A stretch of 64,000 bases of DNA from Desulfoferula sp040751985 (lineage in GTDB: Bacteria; Desulfobacterota; Desulfarculia; Desulfarculales; Desulfarculaceae). Location of the stretch: contig JBFMFU010000093.1 in NCBI GenBank assembly GCA_040751985.1, positions 109,067-173,066 of the forward strand, written 5' to 3'. The notes beneath the pieces were generated by a model. It saw only the letters and a program-made list of their open reading frames with translations. It did no database searches and was not told the origin of the DNA. Of this stretch, positions 43,905 through 52,359 are shown piece after piece (positions within the stretch are counted from its first letter, which is position 1; the number at the start of each line of letters is the position of its first letter). The translations under genes and the position numbers were made by a program.

Positions 43905-44135
43905 CTAGCCTTCCTGGGGCACCATATTGGTTAGATCGCGCAGCAGCTCTATGGAGGCCTGGGCCTCTTGTTCGTCCACCCGGTGCAGGGCGAAGCCGGC
44001 GTGGGTGATGATGTAGTCGCCCACCTGCAGCTCCGGCACCATCAGGGTGCTTACCGTGCGCTGCACCCCGCCCACCTCCACGGTGGCCAAGTCGTCGCCG
44101 AGCCGGATGATCCTAGCTGGAATGGCCAAACACAT
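43905..44135 (-). CDS. hypC: [NiFe]-hydrogenase maturation chaperone HypC/HybG/HupF family
   Basis: A 76-residue chaperone starting Met-Cys-Leu-Ala-Ile-Pro, whose N-terminal Cys2 is essential for carrying the Fe(CN)2CO unit with HypD to the hydrogenase large subunit. The rest is the OB-fold core (VGDYIITHAGFALHRVDEQEA). The 5' end overlaps the maturation protease gene by 23 nt. hypA, hypB, hypD, hypE and hypF are not in the window and must lie elsewhere. Confidence 0.95.
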   Translation of the reverse strand: MCLAIPARIIRLGDDLATVEVGGVQRTVSTLMVPELQVGDYIITHAGFALHRVDEQEAQASIELLRDLTNMVPQEG

Positions 44136-44649
44136 TGGTCACCTTTTGCGGCTGGGCCTTGGGCGCGCCCGGCGCTCCCAGGCCCTCCAGCTCCTTGAGC
44201 ACCAGATCCATCAGCGGGCGCACGGCCTTTTCCACCGAGGGGGTCAGCTCCAGGCCGTAGTTGTCGATGTCGCCGAACTCCACCCCCAGCACCACCATGG
44301 CCGGTGGCTGGCCCAGCAGGGGCAGCATGGCCATGGTCTCCATGAGGTCTATCTGGTGCAGGCTGTCCTTGTACTGGATGTGCTCGGGCTTGGCCTCCCA
44401 GGGGAAGCGGTACAGGGTGCCGGGCTCCTCGCCGCCGCGCACCGCGTCGACGATGATCACCTGATCGGCCTCCATCAGAATGCCGGTCAGGGAAAGGCCC
44501 AGCACGCCGCCGTCCACCAGTTTGACGTTGGGGGGGAAGTCGTAGGCCGCCATGAGTTCGTGCACCACGCGCACGCCCACGCCTTCGTCGGTGAGCAGCA
44601 CGTTGCCCACGCCCAGCACCAGGATGCGTTGCTCGGATACAGTGCTCAT
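44113..44649 (-). CDS. [NiFe]-hydrogenase maturation endopeptidase (HybD/HyaD/HynC family)
   Basis: A 178-residue protease that removes the C-terminal peptide of the large subunit after nickel insertion. N-terminal LVLGVGNVLLTDEGVGVRVV is the family signature, with Glu22 of DEG a nickel ligand; VDGGVLGLSL follows, and DAVRGGEEPG and the HQIDLMETMA segments supply the remaining ligands (Asp, His) by family analogy. ATG 44649 is preferred over a start 9 codons upstream because the protein then begins as relatives do. Lies downstream of hynA, its predicted substrate, with a 13-bp hairpin between the two. Confidence 0.93.
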   Translation of the reverse strand: MSTVSEQRILVLGVGNVLLTDEGVGVRVVHELMAAYDFPPNVKLVDGGVLGLSLTGILMEADQVIIVDAVRGGEEPGTLYRFPWEAKPEHIQYKDSLHQIDLMETMAMLPLLGQPPAMVVLGVEFGDIDNYGLELTPSVEKAVRPLMDLVLKELEGLGAPGAPKAQPQKVTNVFGHSS

Positions 44650-44674
44650 CTGGTCTCGTAGTATAGCAGAAGGC

Positions 44675-44708
44675 AAGCGGGGCGGCGAGAAACCCGCCGC
44701 CCCGCTTT
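44675..44708 (-). other. Intercistronic hairpin between hynA and the maturation protease gene
   Basis: A 13-bp perfect GC-rich inverted repeat (44675-44687 with 44695-44707) separated by 7 nt, lying between genes of the same operon. No clear T-run on the minus strand. It could be a partial terminator or an mRNA-stabilising hairpin that sets hynBA expression above that of the accessory genes. Confidence 0.6.
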
Positions 44709-44726
44709 GACTGGTAAACGGCCCGC

Positions 44727-46385
44727 TTAGCAGACCTTGAACTTGCGCACCTCGTTGGTGTCCGGGTCGATCACGTGCACGCCGCAGGCGATGCAGGGGT
44801 CGAAGGAATGCACGGTGCGGATGATCTCCAGGGGCTGCTTGGGATCAGCCACCGGAGTGCCCACCAGGGCCTCTTCCACCGGCCCCAACTGGCCCTTGGC
44901 GTCGCGGGGACCCAGGTTCCAGGTGGAGGGAACCACCAGTTGGTAGTTCTTGATCTTGTTCTTGGCGTCCTGGTGCACCCAGTGGCCCAGGGCGCCGCGG
45001 GGCACGTCAATCAGGCCGAAGCCCATGGTCTCGCCGGGCCACTTCCACTCGGCGGCGGTCTCGATCTTGCCCGCCTTGATCAGGCCGATGGCCTCGGTCA
45101 CCCAGGCGGCCATCTGGTCGGCGATGACCTTGGTCTCGATGGCCCGGGCGGCGGTGCGGCCCAGGGTGGAGAACAGGGCGCTGGCCGGCACGTTCAGGTG
45201 CTTGAGCACCGCGCCCACCAGGGCCTTGGTCTGGGGCTGGCCCTTGGCGTAGGCGGCCAGGACCTGGGCCAGGGGGCCGACCTCCATGGGCTTGCCCTGG
45301 TAGCGCGGGGCCTTGAACCAGGAGTACTTGCCGCCGTAGTTGTAGCGCGGCTTGCCCAGGGGCTTGGTGACGCCCTTGGCCGGGTTCAGGGCCGGGCCGT
45401 CCTTGTACCAGGCCCGCTTAACCTCCTCGGTGATCAGCTCGGGGTTCACCGCGGCCGGAGCCCCGATGTTGCGGTTCATGATCACCGCGGCGGGCATGAA
45501 GAACTTCTCGTCGGCGTAGCGGCCGGAGTTCAGGGGGAAGTTGCCGTAGGCCAGGAAGTTGGTGGTGCCGCCGATGTTCTTGGCGCCCCAGTCCTTGTAG
45601 AAGGCGGCCACGGCCAGCACGTCGGGGATGTAGACGTTGTCGATGAACGCCTGCATTTCCTTGAGGTAGTACAGGAACTCGGCCAGGCGGTCCGGGTCGA
45701 GCATGTCCTGGGCGCAGGTCACGCCGCCGGTGACATAGGTCTGCATGTGCGGGTTCTTGCCGCCGAACAGGGCCATCATGCGGGCGGCCTTGACCTGCAG
45801 CCGGAGCAGCATCAGGTAGTGGGCCACGGCCATCAGGTTGGCCTCCGGGGGCAGCCGGTAGTCCGGGTGTCCCCAATAGCCGTTGGCGAAGGGGCCCAGC
45901 TGTCCACTGGCCACGAAGGTCTTCAGCTTGTCCTGCACGGCCTTGAAGTCGGCCACGCCGCTGCTGGGGTAGTCGCCCAGGCTGTTGGCCAGGCTGGCGG
46001 TCTTCTTGGGGTCGGCCTTCAGGGCGCTGACCACGTCCACCCAGTCCAGGGCCGAGAGCACGTAGAAGTGAACCGGGTGGTCATGGATAAACTGGGCTCC
46101 GTGCACCAGGTTGCGGGCAATGCGGGCCAGCGGGGGGATATTCACCCGCACCGCGTCGTCCAGGGCGCGGATGGAAGCCAGGGCGTGCACCTCGGTGCAC
46201 ACGCCGCAGGCGCGCTGGGTGATCCAGGGCGCGTCGCGCGGGTCGCGGCCCTGCAGGATGATCTCCAGGCCGCGGAACAGCTGCGCCGAACTCCAGGCGT
46301 TGGTTACCTTGCCGCCTTCTATCTCCACATCGATGCGCAGATGCCCCTCGATGCGAGTAATGGGATCGATGGTGTATTTAGCCAT
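44727..46385 (-). CDS. hynA: Periplasmic [NiFe] hydrogenase large subunit
   Basis: A 552-residue catalytic subunit of a group 1 uptake-type hydrogenase. The nickel ligands are all Cys: the N-terminal L1 motif RACGVCTEVH (Cys60, Cys63, His67) and the C-terminal L2 motif DPCIACGVH (Cys531, Cys534, His537). All ligand codons are normal, so it is not a [NiFeSe] enzyme. A 15-residue extension after His537 (VIDPDTNEVRKFKVC) should be cut off by the maturation protease encoded downstream. It also carries RIEGHLRIDVEI at the N-terminus. The ATG follows AAGGAG. It has no signal peptide and is expected to travel with HynB by the Tat route. Oxidises H2 or evolves it in the periplasm. Confidence 0.97.
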   Translation of the reverse strand: MAKYTIDPITRIEGHLRIDVEIEGGKVTNAWSSAQLFRGLEIILQGRDPRDAPWITQRACGVCTEVHALASIRALDDAVRVNIPPLARIARNLVHGAQFIHDHPVHFYVLSALDWVDVVSALKADPKKTASLANSLGDYPSSGVADFKAVQDKLKTFVASGQLGPFANGYWGHPDYRLPPEANLMAVAHYLMLLRLQVKAARMMALFGGKNPHMQTYVTGGVTCAQDMLDPDRLAEFLYYLKEMQAFIDNVYIPDVLAVAAFYKDWGAKNIGGTTNFLAYGNFPLNSGRYADEKFFMPAAVIMNRNIGAPAAVNPELITEEVKRAWYKDGPALNPAKGVTKPLGKPRYNYGGKYSWFKAPRYQGKPMEVGPLAQVLAAYAKGQPQTKALVGAVLKHLNVPASALFSTLGRTAARAIETKVIADQMAAWVTEAIGLIKAGKIETAAEWKWPGETMGFGLIDVPRGALGHWVHQDAKNKIKNYQLVVPSTWNLGPRDAKGQLGPVEEALVGTPVADPKQPLEIIRTVHSFDPCIACGVHVIDPDTNEVRKFKVC

Positions 46386-46445
46386 CTCCTTGGTCCTCCT
46401 TCATGGAGCGATATTGTCTAAACCTTGTCCTTCCACCGGCCCGGC

Positions 46446-47384
46446 CTAGATGGGCTCATAGAAGGGGGACTGGGTGTCCCAGAAGTTCGGCTCGGAGCAG
46501 CCGATGCAGGGGGCTCCGGCGCCGATGGGCCAGTTGGTCCCGTCGTTGAACTTTACGAGGGGGCAGTTGTTGGAGGTGTTGGGACCCTTGCAGCCCATCT
46601 CATACAGGCAGTAGCCCTTGAGCGCCCCGGCGTCGCCCCACTTCTTGACGAACTCCTTGTTCTCGTAGTGGCCGCGGCGCGGGCAGTTGTCGTGGATGGA
46701 CTGCCCGTAGGCGAACAGGGGACGGCCGTTGCTGTCCACGGCCGGCAGCTTGCCCAGAAGCAGGAAGTGCACCACGGTGGAGACCATGTTGATGGGGTTG
46801 GGCGGGCAGCCCGCGATGTTGATGGTCTTGGTGCCGGTGGCCATGCCCACGCCCATGGCCCGGGTGGGGTTGGGCTTGGCGGCCTGCACGCCGCCGAAGC
46901 AGGCGCACTGGCCCACGCAGATGGTGGCCAGGGCGCTCTTGGTGGCCTCCTTGGCGATGGAGAGCATAGTGCGGCCGCCCACCTTGCCGTACACGCCGTT
47001 GTTCTTGGTGGGAATGGCGCCCTCGCACACCAGGATGTACTTGCCCTTGTACTTGGTCATGGCGTCGTGCAGGGACTTTTCGGCGTTCTTGCCCGAGGGG
47101 GCCATGATCGTCTCGTGGTAGGCGACGTTGAGCACGTCCAGGACGATCTCGTCGATCCAGGGATAGGTGGCGCGGATAAAGGCCTCGCTGCAGCCGGTGC
47201 ACTCGGCGAAGTGCAGCCAGATGACCGTGGGCCTTTGCTTAACCGCCATGGCCTCTGCCACCTTAGGGATCATGCTGGGGGCCAGGCCCAGCACCGAAGT
47301 GACCACCGTGGCCAGTTTAATAAACTCCCGGCGATTCACTCCCTTGGCCTCGATTTTGTCCAGTACCTCTGCCTTAAGCTCCAT
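46446..47384 (-). CDS. hynB: Periplasmic [NiFe] hydrogenase small subunit with Tat signal
   Basis: A 312-residue iron-sulfur subunit. Tat signal peptide with the twin arginines at 18-19 (NRREFIKLATVV). Proximal [4Fe-4S] ligands Cys62 and Cys65 (ECTGCSEA), CVGQCACFGG, and GCPPNP; distal and medial cluster region includes HDNCPRRGHYE, GYCLYEMGCKGP, NNCPLVKFN and PCIGCSEPNFWD. It transfers electrons from the active site to a periplasmic carrier. The frame is open further upstream, but ATG 47384 with AAGGAGG/AGAGGGAG upstream gives a normal Tat peptide. No membrane cytochrome b gene follows, so a soluble cytochrome c partner is likely, as in Desulfovibrio HynBA. Confidence 0.96.
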   Translation of the reverse strand: MELKAEVLDKIEAKGVNRREFIKLATVVTSVLGLAPSMIPKVAEAMAVKQRPTVIWLHFAECTGCSEAFIRATYPWIDEIVLDVLNVAYHETIMAPSGKNAEKSLHDAMTKYKGKYILVCEGAIPTKNNGVYGKVGGRTMLSIAKEATKSALATICVGQCACFGGVQAAKPNPTRAMGVGMATGTKTINIAGCPPNPINMVSTVVHFLLLGKLPAVDSNGRPLFAYGQSIHDNCPRRGHYENKEFVKKWGDAGALKGYCLYEMGCKGPNTSNNCPLVKFNDGTNWPIGAGAPCIGCSEPNFWDTQSPFYEPI

Positions 47385-47936
47385 CTCCCTCTTCCTCCTT
47401 GCCTCCCCTCCTCCCGGGCGAGGAAACAACGTTGCGAACGTTTCTGCTCGGTTCGCCCTCTCCGGAAAAGACTTTTTCACGCCATTTCGCCGCAAGGCAT
47501 GAACAAATCTCGTCCGGTATCTTTTGTCGGATTGGCCACCCCCGCGCCAAGAAGAGAATGAGAATAAGGCCGCAATACGCAAGGGATCGCGTATTATTGT
47601 GCGATTTATGATTAGCTGGGGTCAAATCGGTTATATGAATCAAAATTCATTCATTAATACAATGATGCCAGTCCTATTATGGTTATATTTCGCCAGCAAA
47701 CTACAAATTTGGGATAAAAAGCGGTGTTTTTTGAGCAGGACTGACTCCTAGCGGGCTTCGGCTATCCCTACCCGCCTCTTTCCTCACCCGCCGAAAAGCA
47801 GGCAGCTTCCCCGCACGAGTCTCAACTTATTCAAGAAACAGCGCTGAGCGAATTTCTATGGCGATGCGCAGTTTACACCCCTGGGCCGGGCTCTTATACT
47901 TTGGGGGCTGCCCGCACTCAGGAGTCCCTACGTACC
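47385..47936. other. Divergent regulatory region between hynBA and the chelatase-like genes
   Basis: About 550 bp without a supportable gene. The central part (about 47560-47740) is strikingly AT-rich compared with the rest of the window and contains short palindromes such as ATGAAT-CAAA-ATTCAT (47635-47650). No confident -35/-10 or sigma-54 -24/-12 pair was found by eye on either strand. The region should carry the promoters of the hydrogenase operon (minus) and of the BchD-like gene (plus). The AT-rich core could bind regulators or nucleoid proteins. Confidence 0.5.
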
Positions 47937-49970
47937 GTGAACCACGCTGCCGCCCATACTTATCCGCCAGGACCTGCACTTTACCCCTTTGCCGCCATCG
48001 TGGGCCAGGAACAGATGAAGCGCGCCCTGCTGCTGTTGGCCGTGGACCTGGGTCTGGGCGGGGTGCTGCTGCGAGGGGAGAAGGGCACGGCCAAGTCCAG
48101 CGCGGCACGGGCCCTGGCGCGCCTGTTGCCGGCCATCACGGTGGTGCAGGGCTGCGCCCTGGGCTGCGACCCCCAGGGCCCGCTCTGCCCGGCCTGCCGC
48201 ACCAGGCCCCGCCCCTTGCCCATTGTCGCGGCGCCCACGCCCTTCGTGGAGCTGCCCCTGGGGGCCAGCGAGGACCGGGTGGCGGGCAGCCTGAACCTGA
48301 GCGCGGCCGTCCAGCGCGGCCGCCTGGAGCTGTCGCCGGGGCTGCTGGCCCGGGCCCACCGCGGGGTGCTCTACGTGGACGAGGTGAACCTGCTGGCCCC
48401 GCACCTGGCCCATCTGGTGCTAGACGCCGCGGCCTCGGGCCGGGCCCGGGTGGAGCGCGAGGGCCTGAGCCTGGAGCACCCGGCCCGCATTGCCCTGGTG
48501 GCCTCCTACAACCCCGAGGAGGGGCCCCTGGGGCCGCAGCTCAGCGACCGCTTTGGCCTGTGCGTGGAGGTGCGCAGCGAGGCTGCCCCCTGCCTCCGCC
48601 AGGAGGTGCTGCGCCGCCGCCTGGCCTACGAGGCCGACCCGGCCGGCTTCGCGGCGGCCTGGGCCCCGGCCGAGGAGGCGCTGCGCCGCCGCCTGGCTGA
48701 GGCCCGTGGTCGCTTGCCCGAGGTGCAGGTGCCGCCCGCGGCTGCGGACCTGGCCGCGCGCCTGGCGAGCGAGGCCGGCTGTCAGGGCCAGAGGGCCGAG
48801 CTGGCCTGCGTGCGGGCGGCTCGGGCCCTGGCCGCCTGGCGCGGCGCGGCCAGCGCGGGCCCGGAGCTGGTGGCCGAGGCGGCACCCCTAGCCCTGATCC
48901 ACCGCGCCCGCCGGACCGGCCGCGGCGCACCTCCCCTGCCCCGCCTGCACGGAGAGGCCGCTCCGGACCAGACCACCGACGCCCGGCCCACCCATAGCCT
49001 GGAGCAGCAGCAGACGCCCCAGGGCTCCGGTAGCCAGGGGCAGGAGCGCAGCTTGCGCATCCTGGAGCCGGCTGCGGTGCGGCCGGTGGCCACCCGCCTG
49101 CCGGCCCGCGAGATCGGCGCGGCCAAGCAGTCCGGTCGCCGCGCCAGCCGGGAGGTGCCCAGCGCCCAGGGCCGCTACATTCGGGCCTCGACCCAGCGCC
49201 TGGGCCGCAGCCTGGCTTTGGACGCCACCCTGCGCGCCGCGGCCCCGCACCAGGCCCAGCGCCGGCCGCCGGGCAGCCCAGGTCTGGTGGTGCGCGAGCC
49301 GGATATCCGCGAAAAGGTCAAAAACGCCAAGCGCGGCCGGCTGCTCTTGTTCTGCGTGGACGCCTCGGGCTCCATGAACGCCGCCGCGCGCATGCGATCC
49401 ACCAAGGCCGCGGTGCTGGGCCTCCTCACCGAGGCCTACCAGAAGCGCGACCGGGTGGGCCTAGTGGCCTTCGGCGGCGCGAGCGCCAGGGAGCTGCTGC
49501 CGCCCACGGCCAGCGTGGAGGTGGCCCGGCGCCTGCTGGCCGAGCTGCCCACCGGCGGCAAGACGCCCCTGGCCGCGGGCCTGGTGGCGGTGGCGGCGGT
49601 GCTGAAGCGGGAGCTGGCCGCGGACCCCAAGCTCACGCCCCAGGTGGTGATCCTCACCGACGGCCGGCCCAACGTGCCCCTGGCCGCCAGCAACGGCGAG
49701 GACTATGATCCCTCTCGGGCCGGGAACAAAGGCGGCGGCTGGGGCGACGGCTGGGGCGACGGCGGCTACGCGGACCGCGAGGTGCTGCGCCTGGCCCAGC
49801 GCCTGGCCGCGGCCGGCCGCGCCCGCTTCGTGGTGGTGGACACCGACATTGGCCATCATCACGAGATAAACCTTTGCCGCGCCCTGGCCGAGTATCTGGG
49901 CGCGGCCTGCGCGCCCCTGCGGCGGCTCACCGCCGAGGGGGTGCTGGACCTGGTCAAGGAGCACTGGTAG
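47937..49970 (+). CDS. Magnesium-chelatase-like AAA+ / von Willebrand factor A protein (BchD/ChlD type)
   Basis: A 677-residue fusion. An N-terminal AAA+ domain has Walker A GEKGTAKSS (47-55), a Cys-rich insert (VQGCALGCDPQGPLCPAC) and Walker B VLYVDEVNLL. A Gln/Pro/Arg-rich linker (about 330-440) follows. The C-terminal vWA domain has the MIDAS motif DASGS (475-479), LPTGGKTPLAAGL and ILTDGRPN. This is the BchD/ChlD architecture, which with BchI and a BchH/CobN-type subunit inserts Mg2+ or Co2+ into tetrapyrroles. The preferred start is GTG 47937 with AGGAG 12 nt upstream; a TTG at 47901 is possible. No CobN/BchH and no photosynthesis genes are nearby. Confidence 0.87.
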   Translation: MNHAAAHTYPPGPALYPFAAIVGQEQMKRALLLLAVDLGLGGVLLRGEKGTAKSSAARALARLLPAITVVQGCALGCDPQGPLCPACRTRPRPLPIVAAPTPFVELPLGASEDRVAGSLNLSAAVQRGRLELSPGLLARAHRGVLYVDEVNLLAPHLAHLVLDAAASGRARVEREGLSLEHPARIALVASYNPEEGPLGPQLSDRFGLCVEVRSEAAPCLRQEVLRRRLAYEADPAGFAAAWAPAEEALRRRLAEARGRLPEVQVPPAAADLAARLASEAGCQGQRAELACVRAARALAAWRGAASAGPELVAEAAPLALIHRARRTGRGAPPLPRLHGEAAPDQTTDARPTHSLEQQQTPQGSGSQGQERSLRILEPAAVRPVATRLPAREIGAAKQSGRRASREVPSAQGRYIRASTQRLGRSLALDATLRAAAPHQAQRRPPGSPGLVVREPDIREKVKNAKRGRLLLFCVDASGSMNAAARMRSTKAAVLGLLTEAYQKRDRVGLVAFGGASARELLPPTASVEVARRLLAELPTGGKTPLAAGLVAVAAVLKRELAADPKLTPQVVILTDGRPNVPLAASNGEDYDPSRAGNKGGGWGDGWGDGGYADREVLRLAQRLAAAGRARFVVVDTDIGHHHEINLCRALAEYLGAACAPLRRLTAEGVLDLVKEHW

Positions 49971-49975
49971 CCATC

Positions 49976-51001
49976 ATGAACACTTCGCCCAGCCAACCCG
50001 CCGCCAGCTATCCCTTTGCGGCCATCGTGGGCCAGGAGGAGATGAAGCTGGCCCTGATGGTCAACGTGGTCAACCCCCGGGTGGGCGGGGTCCTTATCCG
50101 CGGCGAAAAGGGCACGGCCAAGTCCACGGCCGTGCGGGCCCTGGCCGAGCTGCTGCCCAGCCAGGACACGGTGCTGGACTGCCCCTACAACTGCGACCCG
50201 GCCGAGCCCTGCCCCGAGTGCGCGGCCCGCCTGGCCGCGGGCCAGGACCTGCCCCAGGGCCAGCGCCGGGTGCGGGTGGTGGAGCTGCCGGTGGGCGCCA
50301 CCGAGGATCGCCTGCTGGGCACCCTGGACCTGGAGGGCGCCCTGACCCAGGGCCAGACTCGCTTTTCGCCGGGCATCCTGGCCGCGGCCAACCGCCAGAT
50401 ACTCTACGTGGACGAGGTGAACCTGTTGGACGACCACCTGGTGGACGTGCTCCTGGACGCGGCGGCCATGGGCGTGAACACCGTGGAGCGCGAGTCCATC
50501 AGCTTCGCCCACCCGGCCCGTTTCACCCTGGTGGGCACCATGAACCCCGAGGAGGGCGAGCTGCGTCCCCAGCTCACGGACCGCTTCGGCCTGTGCGTGC
50601 AGGTGCGCGGCCTGGCCGACCCGCAGGAGCGCCAGGAGGTGATCAGCCGCCAGTTGGCCTGGGAGGCGGACCCGATGGGCTTTGCCGCGGGCTGGGAGGC
50701 GGCCGGCGCCAGGCTATCGGCCCAGATACAGGCCGCCCGCCAGCGCCTGGCCTCGGTGCAGGCCGGACCCGGGGTGCTGGAGCGGGTGGTGGCCATCAGC
50801 CTGGGCCTGGGCACCGACGGCCACCGCGGCGACCTGACGCTACTCAAGTGCGCCCTGACCCTGGCCGCTCTAGAGAGCCGGGACAAGGTGGAGCGCGGGG
50901 ACGTGGACCGGGCCGCGCTCCTGGCCCTGCCCCACCGCCTGCGGCGGCGGCCCCTGGCCGAGATGGAGTTCGACATCGCCGAGAAGATCAGGCGGATCTA
51001 G
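49976..51001 (+). CDS. Magnesium-chelatase-like AAA+ ATPase (BchI/ChlI type)
   Basis: A 341-residue hexameric AAA+ ATPase, the motor partner of the preceding BchD-like protein. Walker A GEKGTAKS (43-50), the Cys-rich loop CPYNCDPAEPCPECAAR, VELPVGATEDRLLGTLD, Walker B ILYVDEVNLLDDHLVD, and the LVGTMNPEEGELRPQLTDRFG sensor region match ChlI/BchI closely. The ATG is 5 nt after the BchD-like stop and an AAGGAG lies inside the preceding gene. The two genes share the Cys-loop, so they evidently function together. Metal and tetrapyrrole substrate are not indicated; cobaltochelatase is plausible because cobD lies 3 kb away. Confidence 0.9.
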   Translation: MNTSPSQPAASYPFAAIVGQEEMKLALMVNVVNPRVGGVLIRGEKGTAKSTAVRALAELLPSQDTVLDCPYNCDPAEPCPECAARLAAGQDLPQGQRRVRVVELPVGATEDRLLGTLDLEGALTQGQTRFSPGILAAANRQILYVDEVNLLDDHLVDVLLDAAAMGVNTVERESISFAHPARFTLVGTMNPEEGELRPQLTDRFGLCVQVRGLADPQERQEVISRQLAWEADPMGFAAGWEAAGARLSAQIQAARQRLASVQAGPGVLERVVAISLGLGTDGHRGDLTLLKCALTLAALESRDKVERGDVDRAALLALPHRLRRRPLAEMEFDIAEKIRRI

Positions 51002-51259
51002 TGAAAAGGTCTGTGAGCAAGCGGTAAGGAAGAAAAAGAGGTTTGTAAAAAGAAGAAGTGCCGGTCAGTAGTTGATAGGCCGGACTTCCTTTGGTGAGCT
51101 TCCCCCGATCCGCTTGCCCAGGCTGCTGCCTCGCGAGGACACCACCAAGCCGACCCAACCCGATTCCCTTTTATTACTTACCTGCCTTTTCTCTACTCGC
51201 CTTAACCCCAAGCGTCGGTCGTCTCCGCCCCTCAAATCACATGATTGACAACACGGTTG

Positions 51260-52210
51260 CTACCCCAGCAGCCCGAACATCACCAGGATGGTGCCCGCAC
51301 CCACCGCCGAGGTGGCGAACACCAGGCGCGAGGCCAGGGTGGCGTCGCAGCCGTAGCGCGCCGACAGGGCCACGGTCAACAGGGCCGAGGGCATAGCGCC
51401 CTCCAGCACCAGCACCTGGGTCTGCCAGGCGGGCAGGGTCATGGCCAGGGTGGGCAGCCAGACCAGCATTGGCTTGAGCAGCAGCTTGATGACGCACACG
51501 ATGGCGGCCAGGGTCAGCGCGCTGCGGTAGCCCTGGAACGCCAGGACCGCGCCCACGGTCAGGGCCACCATGAAGGTGTTGGCCTGGGCCAGGATGTCCA
51601 GGCCGCGCATGAGCTCGGCCAGCAGTGGACGCTGCCAGGGCAGCGACAGGTTGGCGCAGACCAGGCCGGCCACGATGGCAAAGAAGATGGGCGAGTAGAA
51701 GTAGCGCAGGGCGGTGCGCAGCCTCTCCCGGGCCGAGACCTGGGCGCTGCCGAAGTAGATGGCCACCATCACGCCGATGGTGAACATGGCCGGTCCCACC
51801 CCCACCTCGGAGATCACCACCGCCTCGCCCAGGGCCGCGGAGTCGCCCGGGAAGACTTGGCTGATCAGGGCGAAGCCCAGCAAGGCCGAAGAGCCGAAGC
51901 CGGCGGTGAGCATGAAGGCGCCCATCTGGGGATGGGACAGGCGCAAGATGCGGCCCAGCAGCCAGGCCAGAGCCAGGCAGAGCATCTCGGCGCCGAACAT
52001 CACCAGGGCCAGCAGGCCCTCGCGCCACTCTAGCGGCTGCCGGGCCAGGGAGGTGAAGATGAGGGCCGGCAGGGTCACGTCCATGACCAGGTTGGCGAAG
52101 AGCTTGCCCTGCTCGGCCTTGACCACCCCCAGTCGGCGCAGCAGCACCACCAGGCAGATGAGTCCCAGCAAGACGGCTATGGAGGCCAGCACGCGCAGAT
52201 GGATGTCCAT
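51260..52210 (-). CDS. AEC family transporter
   Basis: A 316-residue auxin-efflux-carrier-type permease with ten predicted helices in two inverted repeats, including LGLICLVVLLRRLGVV at the start and the half-loop LVMDVTLPALIFTSLA typical of AEC/malate permeases. Members exchange or export dicarboxylates such as malate. The ATG is preceded by AAGGGGAC. It is a single gene, divergent from the NtrC-type regulator 149 bp away, which might control it. The 258 bp downstream, before the convergent BchI-like gene, hold nothing recognisable apart from an imperfect hairpin near 51050-51085. Confidence 0.9.
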   Translation of the reverse strand: MDIHLRVLASIAVLLGLICLVVLLRRLGVVKAEQGKLFANLVMDVTLPALIFTSLARQPLEWREGLLALVMFGAEMLCLALAWLLGRILRLSHPQMGAFMLTAGFGSSALLGFALISQVFPGDSAALGEAVVISEVGVGPAMFTIGVMVAIYFGSAQVSARERLRTALRYFYSPIFFAIVAGLVCANLSLPWQRPLLAELMRGLDILAQANTFMVALTVGAVLAFQGYRSALTLAAIVCVIKLLLKPMLVWLPTLAMTLPAWQTQVLVLEGAMPSALLTVALSARYGCDATLASRLVFATSAVGAGTILVMFGLLG

Positions 52211-52359
52211 GTCCCCTTACCTCTTGGGTGGCGCTTCATTATAAAACCTGGCCGCCTCGGACCCAACTGGTTATCCTTGTACATTGGCACTGGCCATCAT
52301 GTATCTTTCGCGGCATAATATCTGAGCCTGGGCACGGGCAATCAATAGAGAGGCAGACG

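Noticed and set aside
44727..44800. Possible [NiFeSe] hydrogenase (Sec in the L2 motif)
   Set aside because: The L2 motif DPCIAC uses TGC at both Cys positions, and no in-frame TGA or SECIS-like hairpin is present.
47937..51001. Photosynthetic (bacteriochlorophyll) gene cluster
   Set aside because: Only the I and D chelatase-like genes are present. No bchH, puf, puh or other photosynthesis genes, and the context is an anaerobic respirer.
52284..52306. TTGGCAC resembling a sigma-54 -24 element upstream of the NtrC-type gene
   Set aside because: The required TTGC at -12 spacing is missing.
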